A stretch of DNA of 64,000 bases from Ophthalmolycus amberensis (Eukaryota > Chordata > Actinopteri > Perciformes > Zoarcidae): contig JAFEUB010000333.1 in assembly GCA_024529925.1 (NCBI GenBank), positions 267,501 through 331,500 on the forward strand, given 5' to 3'. Shown here in pieces: positions 48,515 to 60,700 of this stretch (its first letter is position 1; the number at the start of each line of letters is the position of its first letter). The notes below the pieces were generated by a model, which saw only the letters and a list, made by a program, of their open reading frames with translations, was not told the origin of the DNA and searched no databases. A program made the position numbers and the translations under genes.

Positions 48515-49036
48515 GTAAGTCGTTTGCGTTTGCAAATGCATGAATCTTACCGCGAGCGTTGCGTAGCAAGTTACAGTAAAAACAACCGAGAAGCTAATAC
48601 GTTGTGTTTCAATGCATTCACGATGAATTAACTGCAGTGGCTACTTAGCTTAGCTAACGCTAGCATTTAGCTAACTGGAGCTTTCGGAGACGCCAGCAGG
48701 AACCGCCTTTGACATTCATTTTATAAATCCTCTTTCATAGTAAGATGACTGATAGAAACGTAGTTATTAGTGGTGCGTGTTCGTATCAGAACAATTACAT
48801 GACAATAGTGGACACATTGTGTTCTTGATTTCTTTACGTTAGCCGACTTCTACGCTGAGGCCCAATGCTAATCATGCTAATAACCAAGCTAACCAACGGT
48901 TGATTTAACGTTATCCAACGTAACGTCAACTGACGTTAATTAATTAATCTATCTCTATCTCTGTATGTCTCTCGCCCTGTCTCTGTCTCTTTCAGCATGA
49001 AACGGTTGAAACCCCACTCCTAGTCAGAGGGGGAGG

Positions 49037-52000
49037 ATGGCTCATCGATGTTCCCCACCTTTGCCTTCTTCGTCCCAGAGGACCGAGCACCTGGAGCCGG
49101 ATAACGACTCCGACGGGGACTCTGGTGTCGGGGAGGATGCTGACAGTTGCCATGGAGGAGCAGGAGCAGCAGAAGAGGAAGTCAACAAGCGAAGGGAGGG
49201 AGAGGGTTATGCCGTTTTTATCGCCTTCCAGGGGAATATGGAGGATGAGGACTTCTCTCAAAAACTCGAGTCTATCCTCAGTGGCATACCAAACATGCTT
49301 GATATGGGTTAGTTCAAACTTATTTACTCAAATTTGGCACTGAAGATGCAACTTCTATCCATTCATAGTCCCCATTTTTTTAGGCTCTGAGAGGCTGCAG
49401 CCACAGCATGTGGAGCCGTGGAACAGCGTGCGGGTTACCTTCAACATTCCTCGGGATGCTGCGGAGCGACTCAGGCTGTTGGCCCAGAACAACCAGCAGC
49501 AGCTCAGAGACCTGGGGATCCTCTCTGTGCAGATAGAAGGTAACAGCGCAGCCTTCAGTCTCCAGCTCACTTCAGAACAGGATGTGTGTGTCTCAAGAAT
49601 AAAGCATACAAACAAGACCCTTGTAGATGTCAGTTATACGTGTCCCCTCTGTTGTCTTTCAGGAGAAGGGGCCATCAACGTGGCTGTGGGACCAAATCGG
49701 GGACAGGAAGTCAGAGTGAACGGACCAATTGGAGCACCTGTCCAGATGAGAATGGATGTTGGCTTTCCAGGTCAGCCTGGTCCAGGTATTAGTTTACTGG
49801 ATTGATGACACATGATCTCTGGTATAAACTAACTGAATCTGTGCCTGCATGTTGGACAGTAGTTATTTTGGTAGTAGGTTAAAACAATGTAATATGCACA
49901 TATTTCCATTAGGAGTGGTGAGGATGGCTAACCCGGCGATGGTTCCCCCTGGACCCGGCATGGCGGGTCAGGCGATGGTACCAGGCAGCAGTGGACAGAT
50001 GCATCCTCGTGTTCAGAGACCTTCTTCACAGACAGGTTCAGGTCTTTATTTCTTGTACGTCAAGTGATGCATGTTGTAATTTTGAATATCTCACAGCATG
50101 GACAGTACAAGAATGGGTAAAAACAATCCTCCTCTCCAACAGATGTTATGGATCCGATGATGCCGGGTATGTCAGTTCAGCAGCAACAGCAACTTCAGCA
50201 CCAACAGGCTGGTCCCCCCCACGTCTCAGGCCCAATGCCCCCTCAGGCTGCCCATCACATGCAGGCTCTGCAGGGCGGGAGACCCCTCAACCCCGCCGCC
50301 CTGCAGCAGCTTCAGCAGCAGCAACACCACCAACAGCAGCAGCAACAGGCCCAGCAGCAAGCTCAGCTGTCTCAGCTTGGACCTAGACCTCCGTTCAACC
50401 CATCGGGTCAGATGGCTGTGCCTCCTGGCTGGAACCAGTTGCCCTCTGGGGTCCTCCAGCCACCAGCCCCCCAAGGAGGCCCTGCCTGGAGAAAGCCGCC
50501 ACCGCAAGCCCAAATGGTTCCACGTCCTCCCTCTCTTGCTACGGTTCAGACTCCCAGCCACCCTCCGCCCCCTTACCCATTTGGCAGCCAGCAGGCTGGG
50601 CAGGTGTTCAACGCCATGGGTCAGGGACAATTACAGCAGCAACAGCAGCCGGGAGTGGGTCAGTTTGCCGCCCCCCAGCCTAAAGGCCTACAGGCCGGCC
50701 CTGGTGGTGTCGCGGGACCGCCCAGACCCCCTCCGCCCCTTCCACCAACTTCTGGACCGCAGGGCAACCTCACTGCCAAGTCCCCTGGTTCCTCTTCGTC
50801 TCCTTTTCAGCAGGGTTCGCCAGGGACTCCTCCCATGATGGTTCAGAGACCGACGACTCCACAGGGTTTCCCCCAGGGCGTCGGATCACCGGGAAGAGCC
50901 GCCCTCGGGCAACCGGGTAACATGCAACAAGGTTTCATGGGAATGCCCCAGCATGGACAGCCTGGGGCCCAAGTTCACCCAGGTGGGTTATTGTCGGTAA
51001 TCGTCTCTCGGTAGACTGAAATCCAATCAAAAGTTGTGTTTTCCCTCCTTATGTGTGCTTTAGTATGTTATGTTGAAGTACTCTGATGTCTGGAGTAACA
51101 AACGAACACTGATTGCAGGCATGCCGAAGCGTCCTATGGGCTTTCCAAACCCAAACTTTGTCCAAGGTCAGGTGAGTGCCAGCACCCCAGGAGCCGCTGT
51201 TGGAGGAGCCAATCAGCAGCTACAGAGCAGCCAAGTGATGACTCACACAGGTAAAACATTCACCGTTTACCCAATCACAAAGACCTCATGTGGAAATGAC
51301 ATGTACTGAGGCTCGATATCTTACATTTGAAGAATATACTTTGACTGAAAACTAAAACACAAGACTACTGAATAATAAACACTACTACATTCCCTATGTG
51401 TGAATCACTACTACACTACTAAATATGAACTACTTAAATACATAAAACGTTATTTTTTCCCTCAGATAGAAGCAATTATAGCGCCACGCTTAACATTCAT
51501 TTATAAGCTAATTTCTGAGATGGTAGTGACACAATGAATAGCTGTAGCCTGAAGTTCATCAACAGCACAGCTAGTGGACTAATTAAGAATTATGGACTGA
51601 ACTGGCTTTTCTGTTTACCGGCCACATAAACCACCGACATCAGGAACATTTATTACAGCTTCATCCAGTGTTCTTTAGATTGGACTTCAAGCCTCACAGC
51701 GATTAAGATCTTAATTTAGAATATGTTAGAATAACAATTTAAAATATTACTCATGCTTGTTTCTTGGTAATGCATGAATCAAACTTGAACACTGTCAGAG
51801 GAACACAAATGTCCAAGATTGCAGAATTGTTCTATGGAACTCAACGACTGTACTTGGAAGATTTGGTCCTAATGTTAGATTTAGTTGCTAAAAACTTTGC
51901 AATGAATCATTTGTCCTTGTGTGTTTTTCATCAATTAAAATCTATATATCAAACATGGAAACAAAACAATTCTTATTTTCAGGTCATTATACACCAATGA

Positions 52001-54671
52001 AACATAGTTATGAATATTATATTCCATTTCTGCCAATTAATCCCCCTAAATGTTCCCTTTAATGAACTGCTTTGGTGCGTAAACAGCCTCATTTGAGACG
52101 TTATGGCTTAACCTGCGGTTAGCAGAGCACATGTTAGCTTATTACCGGTGTTTTCTTTCCTCTTCGTTTTACAACAGGAGCTCCGCCGTCAGCCTCCGCA
52201 CCAAACTCGATGCAGGGTCCACCCCACGCCCAGCCCAATGTTATGGGTGTACAAAGTGGCATGGCCGGTCTGCCCCCTGGTACAACCGCTGGGCCCGGTA
52301 TGGGCCAGCAGCAGCCTGGCCTCCAGACCCAGATGATGGGCCTCCAGCATCAGGTCCAGCCCGTGTCTTCCTCCCCCAGCCAGAAGGTTCAAGGCCAGGG
52401 TGGAGGTCAGACTGTCCTCTCAAGGCCCCTCAGTCAAGGGCAGAGAGGAGGGATGACCCCACCCAAGCAAATGATGCCTCAGCAAGGCCAGGGGGTGATG
52501 CATGGGCAGGGTCAGATGGTTGGAGGCCAAGGGCACCAGGCCATGCTCCTGCAGCAGCAGCAGCAACAACAGCAACAAAACTCCATGATGGAACAAATGG
52601 TTGCCAACCAGATGCAAGGCAACAAGCAGGCATTTGGAGGCAAGATTCCAGCTGGAGTGATGCCCGGCCAGATGATGCGTGGGCCTGCTCCAAACGTTCC
52701 AGGTAACATGGTTCAGTTCCAGGGCCAGGTTGGCACTCAGCAGATGACTCCACAACAGCAACAGCAGCAGCAAATGGCTCAACTCCAACAACAGCAGTTA
52801 CAACAGCAGCAGCAGCACCAGTTGCAGCAACAGCAGCTACAGCAACAGCAACAACACCAGCAGATGAACCAGCAACAGCCCCAGCAGGTTCCTATTGCTG
52901 GCAACCCTAATCAGGCAATGGGCATGCATGGGCAACAGATGAGGCTCCCTGCTGGTCATCCTCTCATCCAACAGCAGCAGCTACAGCAGCAGCAGAAACA
53001 ACAGCAACAGGCCATGTTACAGCAACAACAACAACAACAACAGGCAGCTCAACAGCACCCTCATCCTTTGGGAGATCCTAATAGTGGGACAGGGGACTTG
53101 GGGGTCCAACAGATGGTCCCTGATATGCAGGCGCAGCAGCAAGGCATGATCGGGGGCCCTCAGCACATGCAGATGGCAAATGGCCACTTTGCAGGTCATG
53201 GCATGAACTTTAACCCTCAGTTCCAAGGTCAGATGCCGATGGCGGGAGCCTGCGTACAGCCAGGAGGCTTTCCCGTCAGCAAGGATGTAACGCTGACGAG
53301 CCCACTGCTGGTCAACCTGCTGCAGAGCGATATCTCAGCCAGCCAGTTTGGACCAGGAGGAAAACAGGGAGCAGGTGCGGGCAATCAGGCCAAACCCAAA
53401 AAGAAGAAACCGGCACGAAAGAAGAAGCCCAAAGAGGGAGAGGGACAACAGCAAGTCGAGGGACTTGGGTAATCATTTATATTTCTTACAGGTTTGTTTT
53501 TGCCATGGTGGACAGTTGAAGAAAGGTGTTTCTCTGTTCCGTTAATTCATTGATTCAGAACCATCTCTTTATTCTCTTAGTGGTCTTGATGTGGCTGCTG
53601 GCATGGAGGATTCCGAACTGCCAAATCTGGGTGGTGAACAGAGTTTGGGTTTAGACAACTCCAGGCCAGAAACTCCCCGAGTTTGCCAACAGGCCTGCAG
53701 GTAAATAACATAGCATTAATCTATTTTGGCAATTATTTTGAATCTGCATTCAGTTGCTGATTGTTGTAGTTGTAGCAGCTTGACAGTACGCTCTCTACAT
53801 TTCTCCCTCTACACTTTATCTAGGCTTTCCTGGCCAGCCTGGAGACCAGAGAGTATTACAGCAGGTACCAATGCAATTTATGCAGCAGCAGCAACAACAA
53901 CAACAGCAGCAGCATCAACAACAACAACAAATGCAGCACATGCAACAGCAACAGATACAACAACAACAAATGCAGCAACAAGCAACAAATACAACAACAA
54001 ATGCAACAGCAGCAAATACAGCAACAACAGCAGCAGCAGCAGCAGATACAACAGATGCAGATGCAGGGTCTCCAGAATACTCAGGGGCAGCAGGTGATGA
54101 CGGGGCCGCAGACTTCAGGTCAAGGCCAGCCTCAGATGCACCCTCACCAGCTGCAGCAGCAACAACAACAACAACAAACTCAGCAGCCACACCTGCTACA
54201 ACAGGTATTCTTATTCTCATTGTGTACCGTAATGACAGTGTTTGGTATCAACACAATTGTATGCAGTTTATCAATTCATACTTCAGTCATTCAGTCATAC
54301 TTAAAGGTGCAAAATTCGAAATGCAGAGCATGTCTATGATTTGGGGGATTGCCCAACATGGCTCTCAACCTGAGCTAACAGCTAACTGTGCTAACAGCAC
54401 GAACCTATAACGGCAACGCTGCTGACAGAAATAACCGTTTTAACGTGGGCCTATGTTGTATAATCCCGAGGCATTTAGGATAGTGCTTTTATCAGTGAAC
54501 TATTTGTGAAGTTACAAAAATTCAGAGATGCACGACCACTTGCACCACGGCCGTGATTACGTAATTTTCTGCCGCGCGCCGGCTTCACTACCACGAGTAA
54601 AAACGTAGCTTTATACTTCCACGACTCCGTTGTGGGTTTGGAAGGCATTATCAGTGGTAACCGTCATATGA

Positions 54672-54706
<35 letters not shown>

Positions 54707-57700
54707 GGCTACATAACCAAACCACAGAACAGCTCTAATATCAACACACACACAAAGAAAGAGCGACTTCATTCTCTGCTCAGGACGCCGCTACTCTTCT
54801 ATATCTTTACATAACAAACAGTTTACTTTTTAATCCTCTGTTTCTAATGTAGCACCTTTTTTAATGGTGATCCCCATTTTGCATTTTAGCAACAACAACA
54901 GCAGCAGATGATAATGATGCTGAAGATGCAGCAGGAGCAGGCAAAGAATCGCATGTCCATCCCTCCCGGAGGGCAGATCCCTCCTCGGGGCATGGGCAAT
55001 CCCCCGGAGGTGCAGAGGCTTCCTGTCTCACAGCAAAGCAACATGCCTGTAATGATCAGCCTTCCAGGACATGGAGGGGTACCGCCGTCACCTGACAAAG
55101 CAAGAGGGATGCCCCTGATGGTGAACCCACAGGTGAGGGCCGTGTGCTGCAGCATGTGTAAACACAATATTACTTGTGAGCGCACTGTTGTGTATTTTCT
55201 TGGGAGTGACATTGTATGTTTTGTTTTCCATTCTAGCTTGCAGGAGCTGCGCGAAGAATGTCCCATCCTGATGGAGGGCAGGGTCCTCAATGCACTGGAT
55301 CTGAAGAAGCCATTGCAGGGGCTCACCCAAAGCAGCCTGGTGGCCCAGAAGTTGGGGTGCAGCATCCTGGCAATGGAACCCAACAAATGATGGCCAATCA
55401 GGGCTCCAACGCTCACATGATGAAGCAAGGCCCTGGTCCATCACCAATGCCCCAGCACACCGGAGCCAGTCCCCAGCAGCAGTTACCTAGTCAGCCTCAG
55501 CAAGGAGGCCCCATGTCGGGCCTTCATTTCCCCAATGTCCCCACCACCTCACAGAGCTCCAGGCCCAAAACCCCCAACAGAGCCAGCCCCAGGCCGTACC
55601 ACCATCCCCTCACCCCGACTAATCGTCCACCCAGTACCGAACCCTCCGAAATCAACCTTTCACCTGAGAGGCTTAATGCCTCTATTGCAGGGCTGTTTCC
55701 TCCCAAAATCAACATTCCTCTGCCTCCCAGGCAGCCGAACCTAAACAGGGGATTTGATCAGCAAGGTCTTAACCCGACAACTCTGAAAGCCATTGGGCAG
55801 GCCCCTCCTACCTTAAATTTACCAGGCAACAACAACAACAACGGCAGTGTGGGTGGAAATAACAGTCAACAGCCGTTCTCTACTGGCGCTGGAGTAGGAG
55901 GTGTAAGCGCTAAACAGGACAAGCAGCCTGGAGGGCAGGCTAAGAGGGCGAGTCCCAGCAATAGCCGGAGGTCCAGTCCAGCCTCGAGCCGAAAGTCGGC
56001 CACCCCAAGTCCAGGGAGACAAAAGGGGACAAAGATGGCCATCAACTGCCCTCCGCCCCAGCAGCAGATGGTTAACCCTCAGGGGCAAACCATGATGCTA
56101 AGCCCTACCTCAGTACCCTCAAATCCAGTATCTATGCCGTCTCAAGTGAGTGGGGCCGTGGAGGCACAGCAGACCCAGAGCCCCTTCCACGGGATGCAAG
56201 GTAACACCGCTGAGGGAATCAGGGAAAGTCAGGGAATGATGACAGCAGAGCAGCGACAGATGCCTCAGCCTTTGAGGGAGTTATCAGCTCCCAAAATGGC
56301 AAGTCCTCGTTTCCCGTTGCCTCAGCAGCCGAAACCTGACTTGGAACCGAAGGCCGGCGCAGTTGACAGGCTCCCGGCGCAAACGGCACCTTTGCAGGAC
56401 TCCGAGGCCTCGCCTACTCTCAGGGCCGCGCCAACCTCCCTCAACCAGTTGCTGGATAACTCGGGGATGGCAAGCATGCCTCCTCGGCCCGCACAGCTTA
56501 GTACTGTTAGGGATGTTATGGGAAAGGACAGCCCCAAGTCTGCTTTGGATCCAGAGAGACCGCTCCACAGTAATACCCAGAGCACAGATGTGTCAGCTGC
56601 TGTCGCTATAAATGTATCGGAAGCTAAACCCAAAACTGCTGTCCCAATCCCTACCAGCAGTCCTAAGTTGCATCCTGCCTCAATTTCCAGCTCGCACCCT
56701 AGCACCAACGCAACCTCTAATACTACCCCCAGCCTGAGCCAGAACCCCATCTCAAGTCTCTGTGTCCATCCCAGTCCAAATGTAAACCCAACACCTACCA
56801 TCTGCACCACCCTCAGTACTAACACGAATGCCACCACGAGTGGAAGCCCCAACCCAGTCACTTCCAGTAAAAGCAGTCCCGCCTTGACTGTCAGCACCAG
56901 TTCTAACTCCAGCTCAGCTCCGAAACCTAGTCCTAAACCGGTGACCAGTGTTCACTCGGTCATACAGATCCCTGCCTCTTCTAGTGCAATTTCCCCCAAT
57001 CAGATCACTGTGTTTGTCACCTCTAACCCCATAACCCTTCCCCCTCCTCCCCAGGCACCCACATCTATGGCCTCCACCATGGTGGCTGTCCCCAACAAGA
57101 ACTTTAGACCTCAGGACATCCGGCAGCAGGCCCCCGTCCCCCGCCCTCCTCAGTTTATCACCGCCACCCCTGTATTTATCAACTCAAATTTCCAGGTCCC
57201 AGGTGCACCTGTGGCTCCCAATACCACAATGGTGTCGCAGTCAGTCACCATGGTGGGGCCCATCCAAGTGTCCGCTGCGAACATCCAACTTTCTGCTGCC
57301 CCTGAGCTCCACCCAGTCCTCGGGGGCTAGCGTGACCAGCACTCAGCCTACCAGGAGTGCTGTTGGACAGGTCCAGATTGCCACCAGTGTGTCCTCATCA
57401 GTCCCAGTTGGTACTCTGCCAGCACCTCAGCAAATTAACCCAGGGGCTCCCAAAACAGCAAATCTAGGCGAGGCAGTTTCTGCTCAGAAAGCGACCGGTA
57501 GTCCCCCAGTACGGCAGCCGTCTCCTCATCCCAGCCCTTCGGCATCATCTCCCTTCCAGGCACCCCTGGCTTCTCCTCCTCTCTGCTCCAGTCCCGGGGC
57601 TGCTAACGCCATCCGGAAGAGCCCCATGTCGCCATCCACCCGCTGCCCAGGTGAAAGGTAAACCTGCACAGGCGGTTGTGTCTGGTACAGCTGACTCCCA

Positions 57701-60700
57701 GCAGAGTCCTGTAGAAAGGCCCGCGCAGAGTCCCACCGGAGCGGTGCCACCACAGGCCTTTCATCCTCCTGCTCGTCCTGCCATCCAGATTGAAGTACTG
57801 GCTCCCCATACTAGTGCTGCTGCTACGAACAACATTACTCCGCCTGCTGTCTCCTCTCCATCCCCAGCTCCTGGCCAGGTGGCTGTTCCCATTCAGATTA
57901 TCACCCAGGCTCCAGTGTCCGCACCAGCTTCAGTCTCAGCCCAGGCCCAGGTTGGACCTTCTCAAGCTCCTACAGTCACTGTAGTCTGTGCCACCACAGG
58001 TGTCTCGTCTGCTGCTTTGCTCTCTACGGTTGCTTCCGTACAAAGTCCCGTACCGTCCATTGTTCCAATTGTCGCTGGACCTGGACCTGCTCTGGAGGTT
58101 GCCCCCACCACATCCTCTCCAATTGCAAACCCCAGCGGAGTTCCACCAGTTCAGCCTAACCCCCCAGCTGTGGAGCCCCCCATGCTGCCAGCTGCTGCAT
58201 CTGTAGAAGCCACTCAGACCACCCCAGGTAAGCACACGACTATCAAGTTCACAGGATAACGACCACTTTATGGCTGTACTCCTTGGTCAGGTCAATCAGC
58301 TTTCATGTAACCGTAAAGCTAGGGTTGGTAATCTGGAGGGTACATATATGCTCGATTCAAAAAATGATCCAACGGAGAACAACCGAGCCCAGTGTTGCCA
58401 ACTCTATTCCAATGACAGCAGCTCGCAGCACTAGCTCCAAAAGTGGCTAAATCTAGCAAGAAAGTCTCCAAGTTGTCAACACTTCCCCCAAAGTTATCAT
58501 TATGACCGTAAGCAACCAACATGGCTGTTGTTGGTGCCAGGTGGCAACCGAAGAGTTTCTTAAAACGTGCATTCTCTCTACTGACCAGCAGGGGGCGAGT
58601 CCTCTGGTTGCAAAAAGAAGATTCTTCTTGTTTAAAAGGGAGAAACCGTTGCAAACTGGAGGAGAGACGGTTGTGCAAGCCTTATGCTCTACACCGTCTA
58701 CACATTAACGTATTCACTGTCTGTGTGGTTTTAGTTGAGTCACTGATGCAGATTCCTTGCTGATCATTTGTTACACATTCAAATGTGTCAGATAAACTAT
58801 TTAACCCCCCCCCCCCCCCCCCCCCCAGCAGCTATTCAACAAGTCCCACCGTCCCAGGAACCTGCCGCCAGTGAGAAGACGGGTAAGTCTTTGTTTTAAG
58901 AGGTTGTTAAGAAAAGCTTGAATCTCATTTTAGTCACTTGGGACCAGGTGGCGTAGAACTAACTCTTGTTTTTATCCCGTTCAGGTGAAGAGGTCTCGAC
59001 AGGTTCTGAGCAGGGGTAAGATTCCTGAACAACATTCGTGATGCTTCATGTGCTGGGGGTCTATTAAAGGTGTCCCTTATGCTGCGTTCACACCGGTCGC
59101 GTTGATTTTTTGACGCGCGTCGAGATTACATACAAAGTCTATGCACAGACGCGATGAGACTGGCGCGCCGCGATTTTGCGATGGCGCGTGAGTTGAAATT
59201 TTTCAACTTCTGCGAAATAATCGCGTGGCGCGATAGCCTATCAGCGTTGAGTTGCTCCCCCTGTCATCACTGACTTCCTGCCGTTGTTGAATCAGGAAAT
59301 AAATCCTGTAGCCGTCTGTGTTCACCCAGAGCTCTGATACCTCATATCAACAGAGACCGGACCAAACTATGTGTATACATGTGTGTGTGTAAACCATACG
59401 GTACAAACAATGAATAGACGCTGCCGTATTTACGTCTACGTGACGTTATTGAGTGCTGGTGGAGCTGCTACGATGTTAGCATAGCCTAGCACCGATCCAT
59501 CAGAGCTCCATTGAGAAGACAAGTAGCCTACAAATCGGCATCATTACGTAGTTATTTCGGAGTCCCTTTTTGTCGGTTTATTTTCCGTTGAATCACAGCC
59601 AAATCAGTTTATGTTGTGTTCCTACAGCTGTAGTAAACAGCGACCGGTGGCTTGCTAGACACAGTGAATACAGCTCGATGAAATCCACGGAGCTCCTCTG
59701 AACAATATTATGAACCAGACATGATGGCGTTTGGCATTCCTGACGTTTGAGGGACTTCCACAACACGTACAAAGCAGCAATTGTCCTTATTCCTTTCATG
59801 GTTGAAAGCGGAAAGAAATGACGGCCAGGTGAACGGCTTCCAGTCGATAAACCACTGCCCCCTCCGGCGCTACGCGATTTTGCGGCGTTTGGTGTGAACA
59901 CGACCGGCGGCGCAGTTGGACGCGATTTTGCAGTGCGTCAAAAAATCAACGCGACCGGTGTGAACGCAGCATTACTGTTATTGATCCCCGAAAAGTTGGC
60001 CTAGTCTTAAGAACCCTGCGCTCTTGACGGAGAAATGCTTCGACATTTCTAACCCAACTGTGAGACTCAGGGAGTTCATTTGGTGAAACCAATGAGCCAG
60101 CACTCGGTATGTATGATTGGCATGCACCAATATAATTACTCTCATGCACGTGAGAAGCTTAAAGGAACCGTGTGGGACATTTAGGGGTTAATTGGCAGAT
60201 ATTGGATATAATATTCATAACTATGTTTTAATCAGTTTATAATCACCCGAAACTCAGAATCGTTATGTTTTCATTTTTTTAGTTGACTTCTCTGCCGGCT
60301 GAGACAAAGCGGCAAGGAGGACAGGAGGAGGACAGGAGGAGGGATAAAGAGAGGACAGAGGGAGGAGCACAATAGGACAGGGGAAGGAGGACAGAGGGAG
60401 GGAGGAGGACAGGCGGAGGAGGAATGACTGATACAGACGAAGGTCTATCAGTCATTCGAAATAAACTTCACTCATAAATGTTATTGATTTTATTGACATG
60501 TTTGTTTCCAGTGAGATATTAATGCCTTTGTTCAGAGACTTTGCTGATGTAAACATTACTGTTGCTACTCTGGAAACAATATTTAGATATATCTAAATTA
60601 TAAATAACTTTAATTCTGTTCTGAATTTATTTGTTTTTTCAAAATCATACGTACATCTTTTTTTAAAACAAATATTGATGAAGCCATGTCTGTTCAGCAC

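Noticed and set aside
48996..49036. Upstream ATG at 49000 as the ncoa6 start
   Set aside because: Its frame stops within nine codons; the ATG at 49037 opens the frame that leads into conserved NCOA6 sequence.
45..54704. CRISPR-like arrays among the tandem repeats
   Set aside because: Repeats are contiguous micro- or minisatellites without unique spacers, in a vertebrate genome.
59593..59901. A 102-residue minus-strand frame inside the Harbinger-like element
   Set aside because: No DDE or Myb-like motif; lies wholly within a non-autonomous repeat with inverted ends.
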